64,000 bases of DNA from an uncultured Roseicyclus sp. (GTDB taxonomy: Bacteria; Pseudomonadota; Alphaproteobacteria; Rhodobacterales; Rhodobacteraceae), in contig CANLXA010000004.1 in the NCBI GenBank assembly GCA_947494975.1, positions 186,001 to 250,000 on the forward strand. Direction: 5' to 3'. The position numbers were made by a program, and so were the translations under genes. Positions 35,252 to 45,152 of the stretch are shown here, in pieces. A model generated the notes under the pieces. It was given only the letters and a program-made list of their open reading frames with translations, had not been told where the DNA came from and searched no databases. Positions within the stretch are counted from its first letter, which is position 1; every line of letters starts with the position of its first letter.

Positions 35252-37294
35252 TTACTCCGCCACCTCCACCGACCGGCTTTCGGCGCGGCCTGCCGCATCG
35301 ATCACCGTGAGCTCGCCAAAGCCCCTCCCGACGTTCAGCGCGAATTCGCGGTCTTGCCAGCCGACGGCTACCGGCGCGCCGTTCCAGAGCCAGGTGAAGG
35401 GCGGTTGCCCTTCGGCCACGCGCGCCATGACGGGCAGGCCGGGCTGATAGGCCAGCACGGCCCCTTCGGGCGGAAAAATGATCGCGGGTCCGCCCGCATC
35501 CGCCACATTCGCGGCCGGTCCAAAACGGCGAAGCGTCTCGGGCAACTGTGAATTTGAGAGGGTCAGCGCGCCGGGCGGCGGGGCGCCACGGGGGGTGATC
35601 CGTTCATCGATACGGGAAAAGGCTTCGAACAGAAGAGGCGCGGAAAGCTCCGCCCCGAATGCGCCGGGCACCGCGGCTCCATCGGCCCGGCCCATCCAGA
35701 CCCCGACCACATGCTGGCCGTCGAATCCAAACGCCCAGGCATCGCGGTGTCCGTAACTGGTGCCCGTCTTGAAGCTGAGCCCGATGCGCCGGGCATTGGC
35801 GGGCGGGATCACATCCGCCAGGACATCGCCAAGATACCATGCCGCGGTCTCGGACAGAATGCGCTGGCCTTCGCGGGGGGCTTCCCCACTCCGCCAATGC
35901 ATCGGCGCGGCAACACCCCCGCGCGCGATTCCGGCATAAAGGCGCATCAGGTCCTCCATCCGGGTCCCAAGGCCTCCGAGAGCAATGGCGAGGCCCGGCT
36001 CCTCCCCCTCGGGCAGGGCGACCTCCATATCGGCGCGACCCATTGCGGTCAGCATCTGGTGTGGTCCAAGTTCGTTCAGTAGCATCACGGCGGGAATGTT
36101 GAGCGACAGCTGCAACGCGTCCGAGGCCGTCACCTCGCCCCGGAACACGTCATCGAAATTCTGTGGCGCATATCCTGCGATGGAGATCGGACGGTCGCTG
36201 ACCAGCGTTTCGGGATGCAGGATGCCGGCATCGAAGGCGAGGCCGTAGATGAGTGGCTTCAGGGCCGATCCCGGGGACCGAACCGCCTGTGTCATATCCA
36301 CGAACCCCTCGCGCGCCCGGTCGGTGTAATCGGGTGAGCCGACCGAGGCGAGGATTTCGCCGGTTTCATGGTCCACGACCATGATCGCAGTGCTGATCTG
36401 CGGACCCAGATCGCTGACGGCGCGGGCGACCAGCCGCTCCATCTGGCGTTGCAGATCGGCCTCCAGCGTCAGGTGATGCGTGCCTTGGGTCGGGCGGTCG
36501 AGGATGGCGCGGTCCGCCAGATGCGCCGCAAGGGCAGGAAAGTCGCGGCGGGTCGTGGGGATCGGTTCGTTCCTGGCCCATGCGATTTGGGCCTCGGTCA
36601 GGCCGGTATAGGTCACGGCCCGGGTCAGGACACGGTTGCGGGCAATCTCGGCAGCTTCGGGGAACCGGTCCGGGCGGCGAGATGTGGGCGCCTGCGGCAA
36701 GGCCACCAACAGGGCGGATTGTGCGGCCGTCAGGCGGCCTGGTTCTGTCCCGAACCACGTGAGCGTAGCGGCGCGGATACCCTCGATATTGCCGCCATAG
36801 GGCGCCAGGTGGAAATAGAGGGTGAGGATCTCTTCCTTGCTCAGCCGCCGCTCCAACGCCAGCGCCAGCCGGATTTGCCGGATCTTGCCCGCCCATGCGC
36901 CGGTGCCGGACTCCTCCAACAAGCGTGCGACCTGCATCGTCAGGGTCGATCCACCCGAGATCACCCGGCCCGTCGTCACCCGTTGCCATGCCGCGCGGGC
37001 AAAACTGCGCAGATCAATGCCGGGATGGCGCCAGAACCGACGATCCTCATAAGCCACCAACATCTCGACAAAGCCGGGATCGACGGCATCATAGCTGACC
37101 GGCAGGCGCCAACGGCCATTCTCGACGGTGTAGGCCCGCAACAAATCTCCGTCGCGGTCCAGCACTTCAACACCTGTTTCCAGCGTCAGGGGCGGGATCA
37201 CCGTTTCGTCAATCCACCGGTCCACCCAAAGCGCCGCACCCGCCATCAGCAGGACGCAAAGAAGCGCGAGGGTGGCGGCGATCTGTCGGATCAT
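35252..37294 (-). CDS. pbpC: Penicillin-binding protein 1C
   Basis: A 680-residue bifunctional peptidoglycan synthase with an N-terminal membrane helix. The glycosyltransferase domain (~residues 50-230) has AYEDRRFWRHPGIDLRSFAR and SGGSTLTMQVARLLE. The transpeptidase domain (~residues 285-540) has SxxK in SPGSALKPLIYG, SLN in LSLNIPAVML and KTG in FKTGTSYGHRD. A C-terminal BiPBP_C beta domain follows. Its start overlaps the alpha-2-macroglobulin stop by four bases. The pbpC/A2M pairing is widespread and is thought to couple envelope protease defence to wall repair. Confidence 0.95.
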   Translation of the reverse strand: MIRQIAATLALLCVLLMAGAALWVDRWIDETVIPPLTLETGVEVLDRDGDLLRAYTVENGRWRLPVSYDAVDPGFVEMLVAYEDRRFWRHPGIDLRSFARAAWQRVTTGRVISGGSTLTMQVARLLEESGTGAWAGKIRQIRLALALERRLSKEEILTLYFHLAPYGGNIEGIRAATLTWFGTEPGRLTAAQSALLVALPQAPTSRRPDRFPEAAEIARNRVLTRAVTYTGLTEAQIAWARNEPIPTTRRDFPALAAHLADRAILDRPTQGTHHLTLEADLQRQMERLVARAVSDLGPQISTAIMVVDHETGEILASVGSPDYTDRAREGFVDMTQAVRSPGSALKPLIYGLAFDAGILHPETLVSDRPISIAGYAPQNFDDVFRGEVTASDALQLSLNIPAVMLLNELGPHQMLTAMGRADMEVALPEGEEPGLAIALGGLGTRMEDLMRLYAGIARGGVAAPMHWRSGEAPREGQRILSETAAWYLGDVLADVIPPANARRIGLSFKTGTSYGHRDAWAFGFDGQHVVGVWMGRADGAAVPGAFGAELSAPLLFEAFSRIDERITPRGAPPPGALTLSNSQLPETLRRFGPAANVADAGGPAIIFPPEGAVLAYQPGLPVMARVAEGQPPFTWLWNGAPVAVGWQDREFALNVGRGFGELTVIDAAGRAESRSVEVAE

Positions 37295-40200
37295 TCCACC
37301 ACCGTCACCCGGCCCGAGGCCGTCTGCGCCCGATAGGTGGGGCGGTACATGTCTTCGACGGATGCGGCCGGGTGGTGGAAGTTACCTGGTGTGACAGCCC
37401 GGATGATGTAGGCCAGCCGGATGCGATCACCGCCACCGCGCATATCGACGGCGGACAGGAAGCGCTCCGCCCGGAATTCCGACATTTGCGGTGTGTAGGG
37501 GAACTCTACCCCCTGAAGCGCGCGGACATCGCCCGATTGCAGGAGGTTAGGATTGTCGATCTCGAAGCCCGCGGGCAGTGGATCATTGATCATCAAGCGC
37601 CCGTCCGGTGCGCCTGTGTTGAAGATCGTGATGAACGCGACAAGGCGCGTGCCCTGGGTCACCTCTGCCGGGTCGACCGGATCGCCGTCGAGCGTCAGAT
37701 AGGCGCGTTCGATCCTGTAGCCGTTGCCGAAGGCCTGGGTGGCGCCATCAGGTCTGCCGAACCGGGTCAGTGTCACGATCTCGTCCCGCGTGCCGGTATT
37801 TTCGACCACGCGGGTCAGGCCCGGTTCGCCGTCCAGAACCTGCACGAACGGCCCCGTGATCGGGTCACCGTCGAGCGTGAGGCCCTGGGCCGTCGGATTG
37901 TCGATCAACGCCTGGGCAGCCAGGAGCGTCCAGACGGCCTCTTGGGTGGAGGCCTCTTCCACCGGGGTCACGATATCCGGCGCATAGGCGGGGACATTGA
38001 TCGTCTCGGATCCCGCTGCGGCGGCAAGGGCCACAAGGCCGGCCGCGTCCCTGCGACGACTCCCGTAATCGATGCGCCAGCTGCGTGTGTCTTCGTTAAG
38101 ACCGGGGAGGGTCAACCGCCCGAACCCGGCGGTGAACATGGCATCGGCGCGCGGCTGATCGCCGTACATGGCCAGCGCCGCCCCCAATTGCCCCAGCGCC
38201 AGCGGCGTGGCGAAATCCGCGGCCTTCACATCGGCGTAGTACCGCAGATCCCCCATGGAGGCCTGCCCCTCGCGCGCCAGCACCATCAACGCATAGGCCA
38301 GCCCTTCGCCTCCCTCCTCGAAGTCCGGATGCGAGGCGACGGAATTGGCAAGATTGTCGAGCGCGCTTTGGAACGGAATATCAGGTACTGTGTGCCCTTC
38401 CGACCGGGCGCGGGACAGGAAGTCGGTCACGTAGGCGTCCAGCCAGAGGTCGCCCGATGACGCGCGCCAGAGACCAAAGCCCCCGTTGGCCGATTGGTTC
38501 GTCAGGACAGAACTGATCGCATCGGCGATTCGGATGTTCAGATCGTCGGCGGTGCCAAGATCCAGCACGTCGGCGATGGAGGACATGTAGAGAAGCGGCA
38601 GGGCGCGGCTGGTGATCTGCTCGGTGCAGCCATAGGGGTAGCGGTCCAGCCGTTGCAGAAGACCCGCCACGTCGAACCGGGCGAGCGGCCCGGCCGACAG
38701 GATCGCGCGCACCGATGAGGGGTGGAACCCGGCATAGGCGGCACTATCGATAGTGAAGACTTCACCGGGTGCGAGCACGACGCGGGTTGTTTCGGCCACG
38801 GTCGGATCGTTGGCCTGCACAGGAACGGGCAGATCGCGGGTCAGGATTGTGCCATCGGGCATCGTCAGGGCGATGGCGATCTCTCCCACACCTGTTTCTT
38901 CCCGGGCGCGAATGGGTATCCCGACGCGAAGGGTTTCCCCCTCGGCCAAATCGATGAGCGGCGGTTCGGCCTCCATCTGCAATTCGGGTGAGGTGGTCAG
39001 GACAAGCGGCATCTCACCTGTGGGCCCTTCGGTATGGGTGATCTCCAGCAGGATGCGCGCGGTGTCGCCGGGCGCAAGAAACCGTGGCGCGCTGGCCGTC
39101 ACGACAACCGGGTCACGCACGATCACATCCGCCTCGGCCTGGCCCACGCCGGTGTCGCTCCATGCGGTGGCCATCACGCGGATCGTGCCGTTGAAGGCAG
39201 GAATATCGAAACTGGCCCGGGCATAGCCGTCGTCCCCGACTGTGAGCGGGCCGGAAAAGAGGGCGACCAGCTCCTCGACCGGGGCATCGGCACTGGCGCG
39301 CAGACTGGCGCCAGCGTCGCCGCCTTGGCGGATGCGGCCCTCGGCGCCATCGCGGCTGTCGATCAGACGGCCATAGATGTCCCGGAAGGCCACACCAAGG
39401 CGGCGTTGGCCAAAATAGTGCCCCTGCGGGTCAGGGGAGGTGAAGGAGGTGAGGTTGAGGATGCCCAGATCCACGGCGGCGATGGTAGCGTGGACCGTAT
39501 CGCCGGGCATCCCGCCATCGACGCGCAGGGCCACATCCAAGGGGCCGCGCGGCCGCATCGTGTCGGGCACCTCAAGGCGCGCCGCAAGCGCGCGATCGCC
39601 CGGCTCGACAGAGGCATGGGCCAGGCCAAGCGCCCGGGCCGGAACGGGGCCAGATACCGTGTCTAGCGGGCGGATCAGGCTCGCCGTGACATAGGCCCCA
39701 GCCCCCCATTCATCGGTAACAGGCAAGACGATTTCGAGCGGATCATCTCCCACCTCGACAATCTGCATATCGATCAGGCGATCGGACACGACCTGCACGA
39801 CGGCAAGGCCGCCCTCGCGTGGCACGATCCGCAAGGTGGCCGTATCGCCCGGTGCGTAGCGCTCGGCATCCAAAGAGACATTCAGCGCATCGGGGGTATC
39901 GCTTCCGTCATCGGCGCCGTACCAACCCGCGTCAAAGCCAAAGGAGCTGATCGTGAAGCCGCCCTGATCGCTTTCCACGCGTAGCTCATAGCTGCCCCAG
40001 TCGACGGGCAGATCCAGGCGGTACGGCTCGGCCCCAAGCGTGGCCTCGCCATTGGCAACACGTTGACGCGTTGTGACCGGTTCCCATGTCCAATTGCCGC
40101 CCTGACGATACCATTGGTAGCGCCGTTCCACGCGGTTGAGGGTCCAACGAACCGGCAGTTCGCTGGCACCGGCGACGATCAGATCGAAGCTCGCCTCAGT

Positions 40201-42720
40201 GCCTTCGGGCAGCACGCTGTCGAAGAGTGGCCGGACGCCGATGAGTGGTTCGGCGGGAATGACGGTTACGGTTTCGCTCCGCTCCACCGGGCGGCCCGAC
40301 CCTTCGGTGATCTGGGCGGTGATGGTCAGCCGGCCGATATGGGGCACGCCCTCGAATTCAGGGAATTCCAGCCCCATGGCCGCGCGTCCCTGCCCATTCG
40401 TTTCAATCGGTCCGAAACTGGCGAAGTTGGCTTCCGGCCCGGCATCGTAGCGCCCGAACCGGTATCCGGGATGGTTCGGGTGGGCGTCGATGGGTCGAAG
40501 GGCCATGCGTCCGGTGATTGGCAGATCGGCGGCAGGTGCCCCGAACAGGTAACGCGCACGGAAATCTGCGATCGGTGTGGCGCCGGAAGCGAAGAGGTCG
40601 GAAGGCAGATCAATCGCAAGGTCGAGCCGTTCGGGCAGGAAGTCTTCCACCAGCAGGCGGGTTTCGCGCAAGGGGCGTGCATCGGGGTCGGCGTGGATTG
40701 CCAGCCGCCACGTGCCGCGGGGCACATCCGCACCGAGGTCGAAGGAAAAGACATACCCGCCCGCGCCCTCGTCTTGCAGGAGTTGGCGGGTGTATTCCAC
40801 GCCATCGGCGCGGGTTAGGATCGCGGTAAGCGGGAGGTCCGACAGCGCGGCGGCCTGCGGATCGCGGGCCAGCGCGGTGGCATGGATCGTTTCGCCCGCG
40901 CGATAGGCCCCGCGATCAGTTGTCAGGAAGATATCGATGGGGCCCGCAGGTTCACGGCCATCGACGCCCCGATCCGACAGGTCGAACTCGGCATCCCTAA
41001 GCGAGAGGAACGCCAGATCATCGTCGCCCCGGCGCAGCGTCAGAAGCGCGGGGGATGCGCCGTCTTCGCCCGCGGCCAGACCGGATGGAAAATGGACATA
41101 ACCGTCCGTATCCGTCTCCAGGCTGGCCAGAACACGGTTCGATTCCGAGATTAGATCGACGGCAACGCCGTCATAGGCATCGGTAGTTGCCAGGGAGCGG
41201 ACAAGCACGTGCACGCCGTCTGACCCGCTCATCGCGGTCACGCCAAGATCACTGACGAGGAACCATTGCGTCGCCCCGCCATCACTGTCGCCGGAGCCGC
41301 CCACGCGGGCCTCCAGCGCATAAAGGCCGGGTGCGCGGCCTTCCAGAACCTCTCCAATGGGCAGGCGCGTCGTGACACCGCGATTCTGTTCCATGGCGAC
41401 GTCGGCTTCGCCCTGCCAGACAGCTTCACCGATCTCATCAGCGAAGCGCTCAACTTGCCATTCTGCCAGCGGACGGCCGAAATATTGCTCCTGCAAGGTG
41501 CGCAGGATGTTCCTGTCGGAGACATGAAACAGCCGCAGGTCGACGAGATCCGTGTTCACGGCCACAAGCGGGATGGTACCGCCCGCGCTGGCCGGCAGGA
41601 TGTAAGCGCGGCCCGCAAATCGGACGGATGGTGCCCGGTCTCGCACGTATTGGCGGAGCGTTGTTGGCGCATGGAGCACCTCCCCCGAGGCGGCGGGCAA
41701 ACCGGCACGCAAGGTGAATTCATAGCGCTGCCCGTGACGCACGCCCGACAGGCACAATTGCCGCCCGTCGGCCTCGACAGCCAGACCGGATGTCGTGGAT
41801 TGCACGAAGTCATCGTAGGTCACACCACCGGCGGCCAAGGGCTCGGAGAACGTGGCGCAGATGCGGGGAAAGTCCGCCTCGACATCGACGCGGGTATCGG
41901 TGACCCGAAAGCCGTAGAGGCCCAGTACACGGTCCAGCGCATCCTGGCGGGGGTCCGTATCCTCGTTCGCCAGCGCAAGGCGCAGGGCCGGGATCGTATC
42001 GCGCCCCCGCCCCCGGCGTTCCAGCGCTTCGGCCAGAACGTCTAGCGCGCGGGCCAGCTCTGCGCCCGGCTCGGCGCGTAGGGCAGCGTTGGTGGCGGCT
42101 TGCAGGGCGCGGATCTCGAATTGCCGCTGCTCTCCGCTGTTGTCGGTATCAATGGCGAGCATGTAGCGGGCGTAGTCGATCCAGTCCGTTGCCAGATCGC
42201 CACGCGTCACCGCGGCGCCCATCAGGCGCATGGCGCTGATCGCGTTCCCATCGGTGAAGGCGGCCTGTGCCGAACTTCGCCAATCCGCGGCATCGAAAAG
42301 CCCACCGTAATGGGCCAAATTCAGGCCTGTGGCCTGCGTGAACGCCGCGTCGATATCCGATTGGCGCAGGAATCCTAGCTCGGCGCGACGGGTTGCGGCA
42401 TGGGCCAGAATGTCGGGATCGGTGGGTTGGTACACACCCGACAGCGCGCCGTCATAGGCCTCTCCCTCGCCCGCGGCGGTTTTCGGGAAACACGTGCCGT
42501 TGCGGCTGTTGAAGGTGAACGCGGCGCAATCGGGGTCGGCCCGGCACGCAGCATCACAATCGTTCAGCGTCGTGTCGAAGATCGGACGCAGATCATTGCC
42601 GGGCAGATCTGTGTTCCGGATGATGGAACCAAAGCGGTCGGGCACGATCTCTTGCGCGGGGGCGGGGCCCGCACTCGTAATTACGGTGACGCCCAGGATC
42701 AAGGCAATGATGCGCTGCAT
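37291..42720 (-). CDS. Bacterial alpha-2-macroglobulin with N-terminal PAN/apple domain
   Basis: A 1809-residue periplasmic protein from ATG 42720; an in-frame upstream extension was rejected because MQRIIALILGVTVITSAGPAPAQE is a clear signal peptide. No lipobox Cys is present, so unlike E. coli A2M it may not be a lipoprotein. Residues ~45-90 form a PAN/apple-like Cys-rich domain (DCDAACRADPDCAAF). MG domains follow, then the thioester motif YGCTEQ with Cys1365 and an alpha/alpha-toroid domain. Such proteins trap proteases by covalent linkage. It is operonic with pbpC and divergent from the hybrid kinase. Confidence 0.93.
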   Translation of the reverse strand: MQRIIALILGVTVITSAGPAPAQEIVPDRFGSIIRNTDLPGNDLRPIFDTTLNDCDAACRADPDCAAFTFNSRNGTCFPKTAAGEGEAYDGALSGVYQPTDPDILAHAATRRAELGFLRQSDIDAAFTQATGLNLAHYGGLFDAADWRSSAQAAFTDGNAISAMRLMGAAVTRGDLATDWIDYARYMLAIDTDNSGEQRQFEIRALQAATNAALRAEPGAELARALDVLAEALERRGRGRDTIPALRLALANEDTDPRQDALDRVLGLYGFRVTDTRVDVEADFPRICATFSEPLAAGGVTYDDFVQSTTSGLAVEADGRQLCLSGVRHGQRYEFTLRAGLPAASGEVLHAPTTLRQYVRDRAPSVRFAGRAYILPASAGGTIPLVAVNTDLVDLRLFHVSDRNILRTLQEQYFGRPLAEWQVERFADEIGEAVWQGEADVAMEQNRGVTTRLPIGEVLEGRAPGLYALEARVGGSGDSDGGATQWFLVSDLGVTAMSGSDGVHVLVRSLATTDAYDGVAVDLISESNRVLASLETDTDGYVHFPSGLAAGEDGASPALLTLRRGDDDLAFLSLRDAEFDLSDRGVDGREPAGPIDIFLTTDRGAYRAGETIHATALARDPQAAALSDLPLTAILTRADGVEYTRQLLQDEGAGGYVFSFDLGADVPRGTWRLAIHADPDARPLRETRLLVEDFLPERLDLAIDLPSDLFASGATPIADFRARYLFGAPAADLPITGRMALRPIDAHPNHPGYRFGRYDAGPEANFASFGPIETNGQGRAAMGLEFPEFEGVPHIGRLTITAQITEGSGRPVERSETVTVIPAEPLIGVRPLFDSVLPEGTEASFDLIVAGASELPVRWTLNRVERRYQWYRQGGNWTWEPVTTRQRVANGEATLGAEPYRLDLPVDWGSYELRVESDQGGFTISSFGFDAGWYGADDGSDTPDALNVSLDAERYAPGDTATLRIVPREGGLAVVQVVSDRLIDMQIVEVGDDPLEIVLPVTDEWGAGAYVTASLIRPLDTVSGPVPARALGLAHASVEPGDRALAARLEVPDTMRPRGPLDVALRVDGGMPGDTVHATIAAVDLGILNLTSFTSPDPQGHYFGQRRLGVAFRDIYGRLIDSRDGAEGRIRQGGDAGASLRASADAPVEELVALFSGPLTVGDDGYARASFDIPAFNGTIRVMATAWSDTGVGQAEADVIVRDPVVVTASAPRFLAPGDTARILLEITHTEGPTGEMPLVLTTSPELQMEAEPPLIDLAEGETLRVGIPIRAREETGVGEIAIALTMPDGTILTRDLPVPVQANDPTVAETTRVVLAPGEVFTIDSAAYAGFHPSSVRAILSAGPLARFDVAGLLQRLDRYPYGCTEQITSRALPLLYMSSIADVLDLGTADDLNIRIADAISSVLTNQSANGGFGLWRASSGDLWLDAYVTDFLSRARSEGHTVPDIPFQSALDNLANSVASHPDFEEGGEGLAYALMVLAREGQASMGDLRYYADVKAADFATPLALGQLGAALAMYGDQPRADAMFTAGFGRLTLPGLNEDTRSWRIDYGSRRRDAAGLVALAAAAGSETINVPAYAPDIVTPVEEASTQEAVWTLLAAQALIDNPTAQGLTLDGDPITGPFVQVLDGEPGLTRVVENTGTRDEIVTLTRFGRPDGATQAFGNGYRIERAYLTLDGDPVDPAEVTQGTRLVAFITIFNTGAPDGRLMINDPLPAGFEIDNPNLLQSGDVRALQGVEFPYTPQMSEFRAERFLSAVDMRGGGDRIRLAYIIRAVTPGNFHHPAASVEDMYRPTYRAQTASGRVTVVE

Positions 42721-42887
42721 GGCACCCCCAATGAAATGACTTGAAGTAAAATGCCCGGGCAGGGTGCCACGGCGCGGAGTGGGCTGTCTAGGATTCCTCC
42801 TGTCAAGGTACGGGTTAACGCAATATTCAGCGCGATCGCGCAGAACAGTCCGGTCCTTTTGAAACCCCGTCCGAGGGTCAGGCGCAC

Positions 42888-45152
42888 ATGGCTGCGACAA
42901 GTATCGATCACCGTCTGGCGCAAGAACGCCGCGCCCGGTTGCAGGCCGAGCAACTGCTCGCCTTGCGATCGGAAGAGCTGTATTCCGCCAATCGTAAGCT
43001 CGCCGAGCATGCCAATGAGCTTTCAAGCCAAGTCATTGAACAACGTGAAGAAAACGAACTCCTGAAAGGCCAGACATCACAAACTCAGGCGCAATTGCAG
43101 GTGGCCACCGAACGGGCCGTGACCGCACAGCGTCGGTTATGGGATGCGCTCACGGCCACCGAGGATGGCTTCGCGATCTTTGACCGCGATTGGCGTTTGG
43201 TCGCCGCGAATCCCGCCTTTTTCGAGGTGTTCGATGGAATAACCGATGTTTCGGAAGGTGCCAGTTACGAGGCGATTCTCCGCGTTGCGGTCGACGAAGG
43301 TGTGGTCGATTTGCAGGGCGAAGACCCCGATGAATGGGTCGACCGGATGATTGCACGCTGGGAGATGACGCCGATCCCACGCGTCGAAATCAAGTTGTGG
43401 GATGGCGGCTATGTGCGTCTGAACGACAAGCAGACGCCGCAGGGCGATTTCGTGTCTATGGCGCTCGATATCACGCCCGATATCCGGCGCGAGCGCAAGA
43501 TGCGCGCCGCGCGCGACGCCGCCATGGCCGCCAGCCGCGCGAAATCCAAGTTCCTCGCCAATATGAGCCACGAGATCCGGACACCGATGAACGGCGTCGT
43601 GTCGATGGCGGAATTGCTGCGCGAAACCGAGCTGGACGAGGATCAACAACTCTACGCCGATACCATCCGCAACTCCGGCGAGGCATTGCTCGTTATCATC
43701 AACGACATCCTTGATTTCTCCAAGATCGAGGCGGGCAAGCTGGAGCTTCATGAAGACAGCTTTGATTTGAACGCGACCGTGCGAGAGATCTTCCGCTTGT
43801 TGCAACCGGGGATCGAGCACAAGGATCTGGAGTTGAGGTTGGATTACGATATCTTCCTGCCCGAACGTGTGATCGGCGATCGCGGCCGCGTGCGGCAGGT
43901 TTTGACGAATCTGATTGGGAATGCCGTGAAGTTCACGGAGAACGGGCATGTCACCGTGCGTGTTCTTGCCGGGCCGCCTGGTGACGATCTGGATGACCTC
44001 AATATCAACATCGTCGTCGAAGATACCGGTGTCGGCATCAGTGATGAGCAGCAGGCCCACGTTTTTGGCGAGTTCAACCAGGTGGAAGACGAGGCCAACC
44101 GTCGCCATGACGGCACCGGGCTTGGCCTTGCAATATCGCGCAAGCTCGTGACGCTGATGGGCGGCGAAATGTGGCTTGATTCCAAGCCGGGGCGCGGATC
44201 GGCCTTCGGCTTCGTGATCCGCCTGAAATCCGATCCCGAGGCGAGCCTTGATCCTGTGGCGGGCCTTCCTGCCGGGCAATCCCGCGTGCTCCTGGTTGGC
44301 CATAGCAGTGATCGCGAAGAACAGGTGATGGATGCGTTGAGCCGGTTGCACGCCGAAACATCTTTGGTGCGTCGCCCGCCCACCGTACGGGATCTGGAGG
44401 GGACGCAGGCCGTGATCCTGTGTGACGACGGCGTAGCACCCGAGGCCGTTGTCAAGGCTCTGGACGAGGCGAAATTCTCCGGGCCGCGCCTTGCCTATCT
44501 GAACGGCAACGCGCGATTGGACGGCTTCGAGGCCTGCGTCGTGGATCAGGGCTTGGCCGCATTTCGGGCGCAACTGGTAACGGCGCAACCCGAGCCGGCG
44601 CCTGCGCCGAACCAACAGCCCGAGACGGCTCCTGAACCGTCCAAGGTGGCCGAACCCGAGGTGACACCGGAGGAGATTGCCGAGACACCGGGGGCACAGG
44701 CCCCGAAACCGGATCACTCGGCTGCCACTCCCAAAGTTGCGTCCGCCGACTCGCCGAAGCAGCGCCCGCGCCTGCTGGCGGCGGAAGACAACAAGACCAA
44801 CCAACTGGTCTTCAAAACCATGCTCAAGGGCCTCGATCTGGATATCGAGATCGCCAATAACGGTGTGGAACTGGTGGCGGCTTACAAACGGGAACGGCCA
44901 GATCTGGTGATGACGGACATTTCCATGCCCGAGATGGACGGGCTGCAGGCGTCCGGCGAAATCCGGGCACACGAAACCGCATCGGGCCTTCCCCGCGCAC
45001 GCATCATCGCGATGACGGCCCATGCGCTTGAGGGCGACAAGGAGCGTATCCTGGAAGCGGGGCTGGATGACTACGTGACCAAACCCCTGAAAAAGGCGGT
45101 TATCCACGGCATGATCACGGAGGCTCTGGGGGATCGGCTCAAGTCTGCCTAA
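42888..45152 (+). CDS. Hybrid sensor histidine kinase with PAS and two receiver-like domains
   Basis: A 754-residue kinase without membrane segments. A coiled coil spans ~residues 9-85 (REENELLKGQTSQTQAQL). A PAS domain (~85-200, TEDGFAIFDRDWRLVAANPAF) follows, then HisKA with His228 (NMSHEIRTPMNG) and HATPase_c (GNAVKFTENG, DTGVGISDEQ, GTGLGLAIS). A first receiver-like domain (~455-565) lacks the acidic pair and the C-terminal Lys. A Pro/Glu-rich linker joins a complete receiver with Asp677 (LVMTDISMPEMDG) and the KP motif (VTKPLKK). It is presumably a cytosolic sensor passing phosphate to an Hpt protein encoded elsewhere. Divergent from A2M (167 bp). Confidence 0.93.
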   Translation: MAATSIDHRLAQERRARLQAEQLLALRSEELYSANRKLAEHANELSSQVIEQREENELLKGQTSQTQAQLQVATERAVTAQRRLWDALTATEDGFAIFDRDWRLVAANPAFFEVFDGITDVSEGASYEAILRVAVDEGVVDLQGEDPDEWVDRMIARWEMTPIPRVEIKLWDGGYVRLNDKQTPQGDFVSMALDITPDIRRERKMRAARDAAMAASRAKSKFLANMSHEIRTPMNGVVSMAELLRETELDEDQQLYADTIRNSGEALLVIINDILDFSKIEAGKLELHEDSFDLNATVREIFRLLQPGIEHKDLELRLDYDIFLPERVIGDRGRVRQVLTNLIGNAVKFTENGHVTVRVLAGPPGDDLDDLNINIVVEDTGVGISDEQQAHVFGEFNQVEDEANRRHDGTGLGLAISRKLVTLMGGEMWLDSKPGRGSAFGFVIRLKSDPEASLDPVAGLPAGQSRVLLVGHSSDREEQVMDALSRLHAETSLVRRPPTVRDLEGTQAVILCDDGVAPEAVVKALDEAKFSGPRLAYLNGNARLDGFEACVVDQGLAAFRAQLVTAQPEPAPAPNQQPETAPEPSKVAEPEVTPEEIAETPGAQAPKPDHSAATPKVASADSPKQRPRLLAAEDNKTNQLVFKTMLKGLDLDIEIANNGVELVAAYKRERPDLVMTDISMPEMDGLQASGEIRAHETASGLPRARIIAMTAHALEGDKERILEAGLDDYVTKPLKKAVIHGMITEALGDRLKSA

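Noticed and set aside
37372-41154. Several plus-strand frames opposite the alpha-2-macroglobulin gene
   Set aside because: All are shadows of one continuous 1809-residue coding frame with signal peptide and CTEQ motif.
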